A stretch of DNA of 64,000 bases, taken from the NCBI GenBank assembly GCA_015350385.1, contig WNKI01000001.1, forward strand, positions 4,428,175 through 4,492,174. The letters run 5' to 3'. This document shows, piece by piece, positions 20,422-31,131 of the stretch; position 1 is the stretch's first letter; the number at the start of each line of letters is the position of its first letter. The DNA is from Aculops lycopersici (taxonomy: Eukaryota; Arthropoda; Arachnida; Trombidiformes; Eriophyidae). The notes under the pieces were generated by a model. It was not told the DNA's origin. It was given only the letters and a program-made list of their open reading frames with translations, and did not search any database. Both the position numbers and the translations under genes were made by a program.

Positions 20422-22569
20422 TCAAAACTTAGTCACTTTGCCCATGAACAATGGCATATTAGATCGATCGTGGCGAATAATAAACAGGAACGGATGGTCG
20501 GCAACAAAAACAGGTGTCGGTGGTCGAATAATGTGAGTTCTAAGCATAACGGTTGCCATCGAAGCTGCGGCGGCTTCAGCGCCCGTCTCGTCAACATTAA
20601 TTTTGGCCTTGTGAATGATCTTGTCCACCTTCAAGTCCTTGATCTTAGCCATGCGACTTAAATTGGCCTGATTGGTGAAGATCTTTTGCAATCCCATTCG
20701 TCTCAATGTATCTCTAGCATCATGAGTTGAGTCGAATGAAAACTTGGGAATTTCAACCTGCACTTGTTGCTCGTTGATTGATTTATAAATTTCGCCCAGA
20801 ACTGGAGCACTAAGCGAACTTTGTAACTCCTCGAGACCATCGCGTTTGTTTGGCAGCAACAGAACCATGCTCAGCTCTTGGCCATCATTCAGAGAGAAGG
20901 GGAGCAATAGAACACTACAATTCAATTTTGCAGTCATCTCAAGGCGCCTAGTCTCTTCCTTGGACAGCTCAATGGTTGGCGCCGATGCTAGATTTGGCGA
21001 GCCGCCACCTGTGGCGTTGGTTTGGTTCCTCGAGTTACCTGGGCGACTGTCACCGGTTGCCGCCGCGTCCTCCGTGAGCAACGTCTCCTCGTCGTCACTA
21101 GAACTTTGCTTCGTGTTACTCGCCGTCGATGAGGAGCCACCTGCTAGCAGCTGGCTGGCGAAGGTCTGCGGCCCGAAGTCGGCGTAGCCGAAGACAGCCT
21201 TTTGTCGCATATATTGAACCTTAGCTTGATCCTTATCGCTACCACAGTTGAAGAAAGTTTGCTCCTGTGTTGCCTTGGGGTTGAAGGTGTGTAACCAGCG
21301 TCCTTTAAAGTGGGCAGCGTTTAGTAGGATCATGAATAAATTATCGCCAGCTAGATCCTCTTCCTTAGCCAGCTGGTCAATCATATTGTGGGTCATATTT
21401 TTCACCCACTTGTTGACTCGCTCGTGCAGCGGCAATGGCCGCGAAACAGATGAGCTAACATTCGTCGACTGGCTTGAATTTCTATCAAATTTCTCAATGT
21501 TTACACTGTAGTAAGACTTGAGATCGGCGTCATACTCTTTGTTAAGTGTCGACTTGGACTCGTCTAGTAGCAATAGATTTGCTAGTGTGAAATTAACCTG
21601 CCCACTAAGAGGGAGGTCGCCCTGTTTGCTACTCGTGGTTTGTAGGTGCGCAACCACCTGAGGATTCTGGGATTGCGAGACAACTTTTTGATCTTGCTGT
21701 TGTTGAGCTGGTGAAGTTTGGTTCAACACATTGGGGTTCGTGTTCATTAGAGACTCGCTAGGTGTTTGGCCGTTGTCATTGTTGTTTACAACCAGGTGAG
21801 TGGCGGCTATGATGTTCTGTAGCACGCTTCGCATAGCCTCATGGGGTTGTAAGCGGACACTTGTTGGCGATGAGTCATTCGAGGGGGCCACCATGAGCTT
21901 GGTGTCGACGTAACCCAAGATCTTTACTAGCTCTTGTTGGGTTGAACTAGAATCCTCCGATCCCAACAATATCATGTTCAAGAGGTTTTGTAGCGATAAT
22001 GGAGATATGACTACGTTATCTTTGCTCTGATCTTGGGGTAAATTTCTCAAAAACTCCAAGCCAAAGTGAGTAGTTGCCTCGGAAACTCTGGCCTCCGGTG
22101 ACTCAGGCGCAAAATCAACCATTTGTGGCTGCTGTGGCCGGTTCATAACTAGCCTATTGTCGCTAGTTCCTATTCGCTGCTTGATAACTTTCTTGGCTTC
22201 GTCAACGTCAATGTCACTTGGGATTGTTGGACCTGACATCGTGAGCCTTAGATCCGCCACACTGTTTGCCGGCCTCTGAGATGCCTCCGGTTTTGTCTGC
22301 TCGCTGGGCACAGGTGGTTGCGGCGGACTTGCTGCTGCTGTTGTAGTCGAAGTTGATGTTGAGACTGTAGCTGCAGGTGAGCTAGGTGCAACAGGTGTGG
22401 CTGGTGTACTCGTAGTTGTAGTCGTTGGTGCTGATGTTGATGATATGTAGGTGATGGCCGTTGGCTCCACTGCCATGGCATTGGTTAGCGTGGCAGTGGT
22501 AATCAACGTAACCGCCAAGATTAAACAGGTTGCCAGGCGACAGTAGGCGGAATTTGGTGTCATCGTCAT
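20422..22569 (-). CDS. Secreted inhibitory-type serpin with predicted Arg P1
   Basis: Serine protease inhibitor of the serpin fold, 715 residues against the usual ~400. Start ATG 22569 (a second ATG at 22563) opens a signal peptide (~1-31). About 125 Thr/Ser/Pro-rich residues follow, then the serpin domain beginning near residue 165 with NVVISPLSLQNLLNMILLGS. Two long insertions interrupt the fold: a Gln/Asn-rich loop (~245-320) and an acidic Ser-rich loop (~480-555). The reactive-centre hinge DETGAEAAAAS (660-670) has the small residues typical of inhibitory serpins. Counting from the hinge Gly as P15 places P1 at Arg677 (codon 20539-20541), predicting trypsin-like targets. The C-terminal shutter/breach strands (FVADHPFLFIIRH, PLFMGKV) are present. 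Confidence 0.92.
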   Translation of the reverse strand: MTMTPNSAYCRLATCLILAVTLITTATLTNAMAVEPTAITYISSTSAPTTTTTSTPATPVAPSSPAATVSTSTSTTTAAASPPQPPVPSEQTKPEASQRPANSVADLRLTMSGPTIPSDIDVDEAKKVIKQRIGTSDNRLVMNRPQQPQMVDFAPESPEARVSEATTHFGLEFLRNLPQDQSKDNVVISPLSLQNLLNMILLGSEDSSSTQQELVKILGYVDTKLMVAPSNDSSPTSVRLQPHEAMRSVLQNIIAATHLVVNNNDNGQTPSESLMNTNPNVLNQTSPAQQQQDQKVVSQSQNPQVVAHLQTTSSKQGDLPLSGQVNFTLANLLLLDESKSTLNKEYDADLKSYYSVNIEKFDRNSSQSTNVSSSVSRPLPLHERVNKWVKNMTHNMIDQLAKEEDLAGDNLFMILLNAAHFKGRWLHTFNPKATQEQTFFNCGSDKDQAKVQYMRQKAVFGYADFGPQTFASQLLAGGSSSTASNTKQSSSDDEETLLTEDAAATGDSRPGNSRNQTNATGGGSPNLASAPTIELSKEETRRLEMTAKLNCSVLLLPFSLNDGQELSMVLLLPNKRDGLEELQSSLSAPVLGEIYKSINEQQVQVEIPKFSFDSTHDARDTLRRMGLQKIFTNQANLSRMAKIKDLKVDKIIHKAKINVDETGAEAAAASMATVMLRTHIIRPPTPVFVADHPFLFIIRHDRSNMPLFMGKVTKF

Positions 22570-24387
22570 GATTGTTATTGTTTTGGTTAGTATGATTAGC
22601 GCACAAATTCGGCTCTGTTTGGTCTTGTATTTGTTACGTTTCTGTTCTTGTTTTCAGACTATTTTGATACAACCAGTAATCACAATCATTTGATGATCAT
22701 CGCATGGTTTTTTGATTCCGATTTATTCCGTATTGACGACGTGAGGAGTAGAGGGTGATATGAAATGAAATCAACTATCAAGTTAAAATTTGTACAATCA
22801 ACATTTCATCATGGAGATTAGATCAGGGTTTCCCCGAGTCAATGTATTCATTTAGTACCAATAATTGGGAAAACAAATTCTATTTATCCACGGCCGGCTA
22901 ATAAGCGCGCGCGACGAGGATCTTGACGGATTCTCAACGCGGCGACACTTGTTGATGCTTGCCAAGAGTGTAGAGATACTCGCTCGCCTTGTAAACAACT
23001 AGCAAGCTGGCTGACTACTTACTCGTTTGTAACCCTGCAGATTAGTAATTAACCTCACAGTGTATAACTTATTCTCCTGCTTCGCCTCTTTCCTTCTTAC
23101 TATTGCTCTTCGTGCTCGAGGTAGTAAAGCTTCGTTGTCGTCTTTGCCTCGAACTCTCCGTTCGCGTAACTCGTCTTCGCGTTGTCGAGTAATAGTCTTC
23201 GTTTCTCATCAGCTTCAACCGCAAGAAGCACTAACAAGTTTTTCATGTAAAATCGTATGGCAAAACTCCTAAATATCAAGTTAAGTCGCGACTCGTGAGA
23301 CCTTCAATGCAATTGGTGTCAGTAGAGGTGATAGCAATAGCAACGAGTGCGATGCTCCACTGAAGCCTGCTAGCGACTTGAAGCATGACTCAATAATCCA
23401 AATTGCGAACTCATTGCTCGTCGTCGTCGTCATTTCTAGCTCATTATGACGGAACAAAATCAACAGCCGGCAGGAGAGTTCAGTGCTACGGCCCATTGGA
23501 TCCAGATGCGAAGCTCGAATCTAACGGATACTAAAGTATGGAATCAAATAAACTAGCGACAAGTGAATCAGAGCACTCCGCTGTAATCGTATAAACAGAG
23601 GCCAGGTTTGTTTTGAGCAAACACTGAAGTACCTTGATGGGGTTTGCTCAGGAACGGACAGAAAACGTCCTATCGCACTGATCGAGCAAAAGGCTTTGAA
23701 CTTTTTGATTTTTCGCTTTGTTTTTTTGAGAATGTTGTAACCAAGCGAGATCATTGGTGAATGGGCGGAGTCGGACGATCAATGGATTTAGATGTTTTGA
23801 GGTGATGGGTTAAGGTTAGCAGAGCGTGTTTAGTTTTCAACAAGTTGGACAATCCACCTGTAATACCAATTGCCAACTTATGATCCTGACTGTGTGAATT
23901 GTAAGAAACTGACACATGAAAGCTCCCCACTTGTCCTCGTTAGCTGTATCAACAAATGCAGGCTGCATGTCCAGACCACACGACCGCGACCAATCTCTTC
24001 CAATGCAACGATCGAACGGCGGCCAGGTACAGAAGCAACGTGCGACAGATCGCTAAATTATAGCACCTGAAACAGAGGTTCCGAGTTGAAGCTCAGGTAA
24101 TGGCAAGGCGTAGAAATTTAAGCTGACTTGAATGTTCTCGACTTTTGTTGCCTATTGATGGCATACAAGAGAGGATATCAAAACTAAAAGTAACTCAACG
24201 CGTGTCGACTATCTCAAAGTGCGAGCTATAGATACTCGATTTTTAGTTTTGTTTCTACATCTTTTGGCTCGAAATTAGTGAATATTATTTCTATCTTTAG
24301 CCAATTGTAAGTCAAAATTGATACTCAATAGGGGAAGTCAATTGGAAACCGGAATCCCTAATGATATCAACTCTAGTCAGTCGTTGT
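22570..24387. other. Intergenic region between serpin and orphan secreted gene
   Basis: Upstream flank of the serpin and 3' flank of the secreted-protein gene. Frames are under about 80 codons and have no domain-like composition. No canonical AATAAA for the right-hand gene was seen close to its stop. Confidence 0.5.
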
Positions 24388-25632
24388 TTAATAGTTTGTC
24401 AAGTTCTTGTTGTTTGAGTTAGCGTTCACCGATGGAAAGTTTAGCTTTGGTGCCGATGTTGTGGTTGAGGTTGTTGCGGTTGTGGCTGGGTTTGTGGAAA
24501 ACTGTGATACCTTTGCGCTTGGAGTGGTGGTTGTTGCTACCTTTGCTGTTGGTGTGGTTGCATTTAGTTGGGCACCAACCACTGAGCTAGTGGCGTTTAG
24601 CGACTTCATGGTTGGGTTGGAGTTGGCTTGTTGCGATCGTGGCGCCACCAAGCTTCTAACGCGCTTCCTGGTCACCTCGTATCCCTTTCCGATTCCCTGG
24701 CGCAAGTTGCCCAGTTGGTTCCCAATTGACTGCTGCAACATCTCAAATCTAGTCATTGTGTCAAGTAGCATTCGCTTTTGAACACCCAAAAGACCATTCA
24801 AGTAGCTGTCCAAGAATTCCATCAAACTTCTCAGCACTCCAACTGGTTGCTGGTTTCTATCCTGAACGCTGTACCTGTTGCGCCTCATTTCAGCGTACTC
24901 CTTCACGGAGTCAGTGATGCGACAGGTGTCGTCCAGAGTAACGCCAGCCTTGATCCAACTTGTGTTAACCAAATCCGTGAGATTGTAGAAATTTTTAGTA
25001 TCATTAGCCTGAGGATGCCACTGAATAGTTGAGAAGTCAAGTGGCTCCGACCTGTTGAATGCCGCACGCTTAAGCACTAAGAACATGGCGTCCATTGCGT
25101 CGTCAATTGCTTGGCATCGCTCGCTCTTTGCATTGTACTTGTCGATGTCAATGGCTTGAGAAATTGGATAGTTTCCATCTTGTAAATCATGAACACAAAA
25201 CTTATCCATCAAGGCGGAAACGTTTGCCATTTGCTCGTTGTCCAAATTGGCTTGGTCGAGGAAGGAGCGCACCTGGTTAATTAAATAATCAGTTTCGCTA
25301 ACATTTGCCGGACCCTTAACGGGAGCCAGCTCGCCGACACAGTGACTGTATCGGCGCATAGTGTACTGTAAGTCATAGTAGCTGGATGAAAACTATTTTT
25401 TGCATTAAAAGTTTTTTGATGCAGTTGTTGTTGGATACGATGATGGATAAAAGAAGAGGAAGAAGCTGGTTAGTTCTCTATTTTTACAAGAGACGAGAAA
25501 CTTTGACGGTCACAAGATTTCGCAACGCGACTTGAATTGCTAATTACTCACCCATCTGCTAATACTTAGTGCAGGTAAGACACCTGCACTCAGTAAGACC
25601 AACGCGGCCAGGATAAGGTTACACTTTTGCAT
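24388..25632 (-). CDS. Orphan secreted protein, two exons
   Basis: Not recognised. Exon 2 (25365-24388) is the main frame. Upstream, ATG 25632 opens a 27-codon exon ending at a GTGAGT donor (exon 25632-25552), and an acceptor TTACAG precedes 25365. Both ends are phase 0, so joining gives 352 residues with a clear signal peptide (MQKCNLILAALVLLSAGV). The mature part has four Cys (HCVGEL, KFCVH, SERCQ, DDTCR), several N-glycosylation sites (NVS, NRS, NLT, NTS) and a mostly helical-looking region to ~residue 260. It ends in a mucin-like Thr/Ser/Ala tail. The intron is 186 nt. Function unknown; secretion is inferred with good confidence. Confidence 0.75.
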
Positions 25633-26361
25633 CTTGGCGACTTTTTGAATCTGATATACTAGCTTGATAGAATTCCAATTGCTGGGATTTCAAATTGTTG
25701 GACTTTCCAGTTGGAAACTCAGAGGCAAACTACCACTAGTTTGCTTCACCAACACACTTGACTGTTGGATTGGAGCAGCAAAGTCGACAGACTGACCGCG
25801 AGAGGGAGGGAAAGCCCGTGAAAGTTTTGCAGGATTAATGACTCTGCTTTCCAGGGAAATCCCGGTCGGAACTTCTTTGTGTCGAAAGTTTTGTGCGAGG
25901 GCAAGAGGCAGAGGGATGCGCGGCGCAGCGGATGTGCCCGATGAAGAACCGGCAGAGTGACCAGAATGTTCAGCGAGTGGACATTCTTTGTGTCCATCTT
26001 CTGTAAACAGACGCCACCAAAGACAAAGGGTCAAGCGAATGAGGAGTGCAGAGGCGTTCGCCGCGTTCAAGATCACAATGGCCAAGTATCGACGAGAATG
26101 GTCACGGTTAGGGCTTGGGAACCGTTGAGATGGTTTCTGTGGTTCGAGTTTGTTGGTGTGATTGATTCTTTGGAGAGAGAGAGAGAGAGAGCAGAGAAAT
26201 TAATCCTATAAGAGGACCGAGGGAGAGACCAAACATTCATGGCACAGATAGAAGACGATAACATGATTTTGGTTATTATTAGGTAAAAATCTTCTGATAG
26301 CTGCTATTTCCCATTGATTCAGTTAACGATGACAGCACTACTACAACCACAGCAACAACTC
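25633..26361. other. Intergenic region between orphan secreted gene and TAK1
   Basis: Contains an (AG)n run near 26173-26193 and overlapping short frames on both strands with no recognisable protein. It is probably the promoter of the secreted gene and the 3' flank of TAK1. Confidence 0.5.
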
Positions 26362-28215
26362 TTACGCTCCCCTTCTCTCGTCGGGTGAGGTGGCACAGGT
26401 GGTTGTTGCCGGCGGCGGTGGAGGTTGTGGTGATTTTGGCAGCGGAGTCTTGAAGACGACGTGCGAGGAGGCAGTTGTCGTGGTTTGGTAGCTGTTTGTG
26501 GTCATTCCCGTGTTGCTTGTCTCGACTCGATTGACCATCTTCAATCCAATCTCACGTCGACGGACCTCAGTTTGCCTCTTCAACTCCTCGAATTCTCTTA
26601 GAGCCCTAGCTGTATCCTGTCGATGCTCGCTACCTTCCAAAATTTCAGCATCGCGCCTCAGCGACTCCCGTCTAAGGTACAAATCTCGGGTTTTTGGGCG
26701 GCTTAAAATTTTCTGTAATCTGCTCTGATGACTATCATCTTGGTTCTCATTGACACCACTACGAATTTGCTGCCCGTTGGGGCCACAAAACGAGCGCAAC
26801 GAAGCCACGTGCGCCGGGTACTGGTACTGCTGTTGGTTCGAGCTAAAGTTAGGATTCTGTTTTTGGTTTTGATAATGGGCAGGATGGTGGTGTTGATGCT
26901 CATGGATTTTCTGATGTTGATGTTGGAAGTGATGCTGCTGCTGCTGCTGGCTTAATAATTTTTCTTGGTTGAATGATGAGGCTACCGATGATGTCGTTTG
27001 CTGGTGCTGGTGATGCTTGTTTCTATTGATTGATCTAGTGAAGCTACTACGGCTGCTAATATTGCTGAATTCCATATTGCTACTTGTTACCATTCGCCGA
27101 TTTGTTGATTGTTGTTGCTGTTGGTCAGTTTGAGTAGTTATATCTGATGTGTAACAGGTATTAAATGGAGGGATTGCAGGTAGAAGGCGACAAAATTGTC
27201 TCATTTGAGGCGACTTAGGATCTGGTGAAGCTTGATGCTCTATGTGTACGACTTTTTGATTCGGTGATGTCGTTGTTGTTGCTGCTTGTTGATTACTACT
27301 AGTATTACTATATCGCCTTCCGCTATCTGTAAGTGAGAATATAAACTCCATTTGATCAGACACCTGTTGCATTGTTGGCCTATCGCCCGGAGGCTTAACC
27401 CAACACTTTGTTATGAGTTCCCAAATAATCTCAGGACAAGATTCCAATTGAGCGGGGCGTAAATTTTGCACATTAACACCCCATAATATGTGATAAGGTT
27501 GCGAATTTTGCGGGTATGGGTGGCGGCGAGCTAAAATTTCCCAAAAAATTATGCTCCAACTGAAGACATCAGCTGATTCGGAATAATCTGTAGATTGAAA
27601 TACTTCTGGGGCCATATAGGAAACTGAGCCAGTGTTGTTTGTCATTTGAGTTTTAACTGCACAAGCTGTACCAAAATCACATATCTTCAATCTCTTTCCT
27701 CTCGAGAACAATAATAAATTTGCTGGCTTCAAGTCACGATGCATGATTGGCTTTGGCCTAAATCCATGGAGATATGCAACACCCTTTGCTGTTTGCATGG
27801 CCCAACTACAGGCGTGACTGAGATCATAATGTTGTTGCTTACATTCATGCAACAAGTGGCTAAGGGAGCCACCCTCTGCATATTCCATAATCAAATAGGC
27901 AGCATCAGAGCCCGATGAGGCTCCATATAGTGTGACTATATTTGGGTGCTTAACGCAGGATAATTGTTTAACTTCAACAAGGAAAGAGTTTATCTCCTCT
28001 TTTTCCTTGAACGCCTTTACAGCAACATCGCGGCCTCGCCAGCGAGCCCTAAATACGGTTCCATAGGAACCCCTACCGAGGACGCCGTGTAAAATTTGTA
28101 GCTCTTTAAATGGAATCTTGTCTGCAAAATCCAATGGCGAAGTGGGTGTCAATTGCTGATAAGGCAGACGATGAGGTTGGTGGTGTGGGGGACCTCGGAA
28201 CATGATCATATTCAT
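26362..28215 (-). CDS. Tak1: TAK1 (MAP3K7) kinase
   Basis: MAP kinase kinase kinase that activates JNK and NF-kB (IMD-type immune) signalling together with TAB2/3. The 617-residue single exon starts at ATG 28215; further in-frame ATGs follow at codons 3 and 5. The kinase domain covers ~36-290: glycine loop GRGSYGTVF, lysine in DVAVKAF (K67), EYAEGGSL, HRDLKPANLLL, DFGTACAVKTQMTNNTGS and MAPEVF. The TAK1-specific activation-loop motif MTNNxGS is conserved. The middle is Gln/His-rich. A C-terminal coiled coil (~520-565) rich in E/R/L corresponds to the TAB2/3-binding region, and a Pro-rich tail follows. The kinase appears active; length is close to vertebrate TAK1. Confidence 0.94.
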   Translation of the reverse strand: MNMIMFRGPPHHQPHRLPYQQLTPTSPLDFADKIPFKELQILHGVLGRGSYGTVFRARWRGRDVAVKAFKEKEEINSFLVEVKQLSCVKHPNIVTLYGASSGSDAAYLIMEYAEGGSLSHLLHECKQQHYDLSHACSWAMQTAKGVAYLHGFRPKPIMHRDLKPANLLLFSRGKRLKICDFGTACAVKTQMTNNTGSVSYMAPEVFQSTDYSESADVFSWSIIFWEILARRHPYPQNSQPYHILWGVNVQNLRPAQLESCPEIIWELITKCWVKPPGDRPTMQQVSDQMEFIFSLTDSGRRYSNTSSNQQAATTTTSPNQKVVHIEHQASPDPKSPQMRQFCRLLPAIPPFNTCYTSDITTQTDQQQQQSTNRRMVTSSNMEFSNISSRSSFTRSINRNKHHQHQQTTSSVASSFNQEKLLSQQQQQHHFQHQHQKIHEHQHHHPAHYQNQKQNPNFSSNQQQYQYPAHVASLRSFCGPNGQQIRSGVNENQDDSHQSRLQKILSRPKTRDLYLRRESLRRDAEILEGSEHRQDTARALREFEELKRQTEVRRREIGLKMVNRVETSNTGMTTNSYQTTTTASSHVVFKTPLPKSPQPPPPPATTTCATSPDERRGA

Positions 28216-31131
28216 TATATAGCATCTGTGGTCTGTCCAGGTGATTTCTTTGCGCTATTTGTTTGCCAAATCTTAATTTCAATGATTATAATAGAGTTCT
28301 AATTGTAGAAAAATGCAATTTGCTTCAATTCTAATATCTCCTTAAATCTTAAGGTTGTGAAGCTGAGTTAACAGATGATATATGTATATCTATATATAAA
28401 TAACAAATTTCTTATTCTAGGCAAATCAATAATCTAATAAATTCACTAGCATCATTCCGTTTAGTAATGGAGATAATGTAATAGAGTTCAATTTGATTGA
28501 GTTGCAAATTCAATATAATTCTTCTTCCCCTTCTCTATTGTATTATAATTGGTGTTGTTGCTGCAAATAATAATCGATAAAAGAGGATGATAGCGATTAT
28601 CTTGTCAATTATGATAAATAAACACAGTTCAGCTGAGAGAGATTGGTGGAAGGATAGCGATTGTCGCAAGAAAAGCAACAAATTGCAGATTTCCACTTGT
28701 TTCCTTAGCCTAGTCTCCTCGTTTTTCGCCGAAGTCTTCGTATTCTCAATCTTGGTATTGGTATTCGTCTTCGTCGTTTTCTTCTCACCAAGGAGTTTCT
28801 GCCCCTCGCGGCGTCTTGTCGTGGTGTCGGCCAATGTTGTCGTGGCCAACAGCGCTACACGATCGCCTAGGGTGGCCTGTGTTTTGATTTCAACTGATCT
28901 AGTAGATCCGAGTTGATTTGAGTTGAGCTATCCAGTTAGCTAGTTGGCTGGATGTTAGTAAACTGCAGTCCAAATTAGTGCCACAGTAACGATCGAGATT
29001 CATTCATTCATTAGTACACAGTGATTGCTCCCAGTGCAGATGGACTGCAATATCAATAACAATAGCGACAGTAGAACTGGAACTTGGAATTTAGCAGGAC
29101 TAGCCAGTTAGTTGAAGGAAGGCAACTTGATATTTGCTCACTTGAGCTAACACCAGTACTACTATAATACCAATACCATCAGACAAGAGAAACAGAGAGA
29201 GAGAGAGAGAGAGAGAGCTCTCACTTCTCGAATTATGGAATTATCGTATTATTCCTTCGTCTCCTCTCTCAACTCCTCCTACTCTGGCCCTTTGCTTGTT
29301 TTTCTGGCCGAACTAAACCTAAATTCTCTTCGAGTTCTTCGTTCCTATCCTAATCTATCTCTCGCTATATCAAATTCGCAACTGTCTTTTGCAGTGTTTT
29401 TTGTTGTTTAGTGTTGGTTAGCCTCCTCCGTTGAGAAATAGAAGAGGGGGGGGGGCAAATCAGTTCATCTTCATCATCATCTTGATTGAGTACGAAGTTG
29501 TTAAAGAGGCACACAATACAAGCGCTAAAAATTCATCTAATCTAATATATATGTATATAAGCTTGCTATAAATGTCGTGATCAACGCCACTAACAACAAC
29601 ACCACTTGTTGCTAGATAGACTGTCTTGGCTGAGGCTAACGATTACCAGCCTCACTGAAAGACATGCAAAAGATAATAATAGATGGCCAACAACATGGAA
29701 AAAGATACATTGCCAGATGAAGAGGTAGCAAGAGAAATAATTAAGACAAGAAGATTGGGCAAACTCTCAATCTGTCACTAGATTGAGAGTGGGACTTGAG
29801 AGTTGCCCAGTCAGTCGAGTCAATCTCTATCTCTTAATTGGTTGCTCGAGCTTCGAGCTAGTATGTTGCTGTCTTGAAGCTCAAGCGGCTCTTGCAATAT
29901 AGTGAGCCGTTTGAATGATGAATGTGTAGCGATGATTCTAATACAGAGTACAGTGATAATGGGGATTATAATAGAAACAACGACGGCCAAGATAGATATA
30001 TATATAATAATAATAATAATACACGGCTGCCGTCCCTGAGCGGCTGCCGCCGCAGCAGCAGCAACACCGAAACAGCAACAACTCGCTTGGCTGGCTGCCC
30101 ACTGTTCCATTGTGGCAGAACACAAAGTTGCCGCTCAGTCGGACTGCAAGCAAATGCATTGGCAAGCCAGAGAGAGTCGAGTGTGTGCGAACTAGCGACA
30201 CATTGGCCGCCGCCGTCCCCGTCGCTGCTCTTGTGTTGAGCGAGAAAAATCTTCCATTGGACCAGCAAGACGGCTAACTGGAGAGCTCGCTGGTCCTGCC
30301 GCGGGAAAATCGAGCGGCTCGCTTATAATCTGCAGTTTTGGTTTCACCTCACGCGTCTTGCCGAGATGAGCTCGCTCCGACCACGAGACTAATTCTTTCT
30401 GAGACAACAGGCCATAGGTCACTTTATTGGCTTCACTTCAAGCGCTAGTTAAATCGCGCCCCCACCCAAACAGGTGATGTTGCTTTGCAGACGTAAATAT
30501 TCTTCTACATTATGAATCAAGTCAGGATTTACCCAAATAAATTACGGCTTATTATATTGATCTTGTGCAATATAATAGTTTTGATCGCGCAATGCAATAT
30601 ATAAGCGGAGATGTACTTGGATATTCTACCATTAGGTATATCCGCACCAAGCTCCTCCTGTTAGCAATCCTAGACTCGATTTAGTCTAATTGCCAGAAGG
30701 AAAGGTGAGGATTACAAGCTATGACTAATCATCATGAAAGAAAGAAAATTCAGTTCCTCTATTTCCAACTGGAAATTGCTTGTTTAGTTAAATGAATTGT
30801 CTGTAGCTAGCGAGGATTATGGCGAGGATTTAGTTGACAACAGGTTGGTTGCCCCTGACGAAATTGGCACAATGTCGGTTGTGATTTGGATTTGTAAATA
30901 AACTGTGGTCGCGGTTGCCAACAGTGTTGTTTTTGTTGTCATTGTCGTGATTGTCGTAGTCGTGACAATGAATTTGGCCGACCTCTTTGGTGACTAACTA
31001 GTCGTCTACAGGTGCAATATAGATACTTTATCGATGAGAACACAACAAAAATTACCACCATCACCACCGCGACTACATCTACGAAGAGGCAGAAGAATAG
31101 AGGAAGACGACAAGGAAAAGTTGGTTTTTAG
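28216..31131. other. Divergent intergenic region between TAK1 and the protease gene
   Basis: 2.9 kb without a convincing gene. It contains an (AG)n run at 29194-29217, a nine-G run near 29448, a TAA/TA microsatellite at about 29996-30021 and a hairpin-forming inverted repeat at 29757-29808. Frames of about 100 codons on both strands at 29820-30270 read through the microsatellite and are probably spurious. Confidence 0.5.
29757..29808. repeat. Inverted repeat able to form two alternative hairpins
   Basis: The left arm 29757-29773 contains ACTCTCAATCT (29763-29773), which pairs perfectly with AGATTGAGAGT (29780-29790) across a 6-nt loop. A third copy, TTGAGAGTTGCCC (29796-29808), can instead pair with GGGCAAACTCTCAA (29757-29770) with one bulged base. 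The two pairings exclude each other. No gene assignment. Confidence 0.75.
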
